43,377 bases of DNA, taken from NCBI GenBank assembly GCA_937889515.1, contig CALAOV010000390.1, positions 1-43,377 on the forward strand, in the 5' to 3' direction. The position numbers and the translations under genes are program-made. Source of the DNA: an uncultured Myxococcales bacterium (GTDB lineage Bacteria > Myxococcota_A > Polyangia > Fen-1088). Of the stretch, positions 43,331-43,377 are shown in pieces; the stretch's first letter is position 1; each line of letters starts with the position of its first letter. The notes beneath the pieces are model-generated. The model had not been told where the DNA came from and did not search any database. It saw only the letters and a list, made by a program, of their open reading frames with translations.

Positions 43331-43377
43331 AGATCGGAAGAGCACACGTCTGAACTCCAGTCACTGACCAATCTCGT
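43331..43377 (+). other. Illumina TruSeq adapter sequence (assembly artefact)
   Basis: The final 47 bases begin AGATCGGAAGAGCACACGTC, the TruSeq index-side adapter. They continue through CAGTCAC, the 6-base index TGACCA (TruSeq index 4 as I remember the kit list), and ATCTCGT, the start of the P7 constant part. This is synthetic sequence and should be trimmed. Confidence 0.98.

Overview
The window reads as one contig from a high-GC, Gram-negative bacterium most likely belonging to Myxococcota (former Deltaproteobacteria). The clues are a CdnL-type CarD protein, a C-type (CXXXY) CcmE, a MYXO-CTERM-like tail on a secreted metzincin-like protein, a Cys-rich OmpA lipoprotein, a cytoplasmic Ser/Thr kinase with a C-terminal DUF4388/PATAN-like region, and an ECF sigma operon. 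This is inference from protein families; there is no rRNA or tRNA gene in the window to place it. The last 47 bases are Illumina adapter, so the contig end is artificial.

Layout. 1-4150: the start of a Lys/Ala-rich protein, leucyl aminopeptidase, cdnL, then a small TPR protein coupled to a Thr/Ser/Gly/Ala-rich protein. 4150-14860: the chromosomal origin neighbourhood. dnaA-dnaN-recF-gyrB run leftwards and rpmH-rnpA-yidD-yidC-(transaldolase-like)-trmB run rightwards. A compact origin-like element (AT-rich stretch, two TAG trios, two abutting DnaA boxes) sits between dnaA and dnaN, and more DnaA boxes sit upstream of dnaA. 14885-20160: uvrB, thiE, a hairpin-rich intergenic element, a Pal-like lipoprotein with a CpoB/YbgF-like partner, and a DedA protein. 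20161-26510: agmatine-to-putrescine genes aguA-aguB, then a leftward mltD-rluA-amidotransferase run, then tatA. 26700-32200: a PHA regulator domain protein, an outer-membrane barrel, a LolC/E-like permease with extra membrane segments, CcmE, an M20 peptidase and a small unknown protein. 32282-35750: a translationally coupled ECF sigma, anti-sigma and CpxP/Spy-like periplasmic protein operon, facing a second barrel protein and a HEAT-like protein. 35806-43330: a Ser/Thr kinase, a ferritin-like helical protein, a metzincin-like secreted protein, a second copy of the hairpin element, a VWA membrane protein with its DUF4159 partner, and the signal peptide of a truncated exported protein.

Two patterns cut across genes. 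First, several genes without a Shine-Dalgarno sequence carry a -10-like hexamer only 6-10 bases before the start codon, often with a TTGACA-like -35, which suggests common leaderless transcription. Second, the same multi-hairpin DNA element occurs in two distant convergent intergenic gaps with stems that differ by paired changes. Coordinates of start codons were chosen from ribosome-binding sites, overlaps and family N-termini; alternatives are given where the choice is open. No CRISPR array, insertion sequence, prophage, tRNA or rRNA gene was seen.
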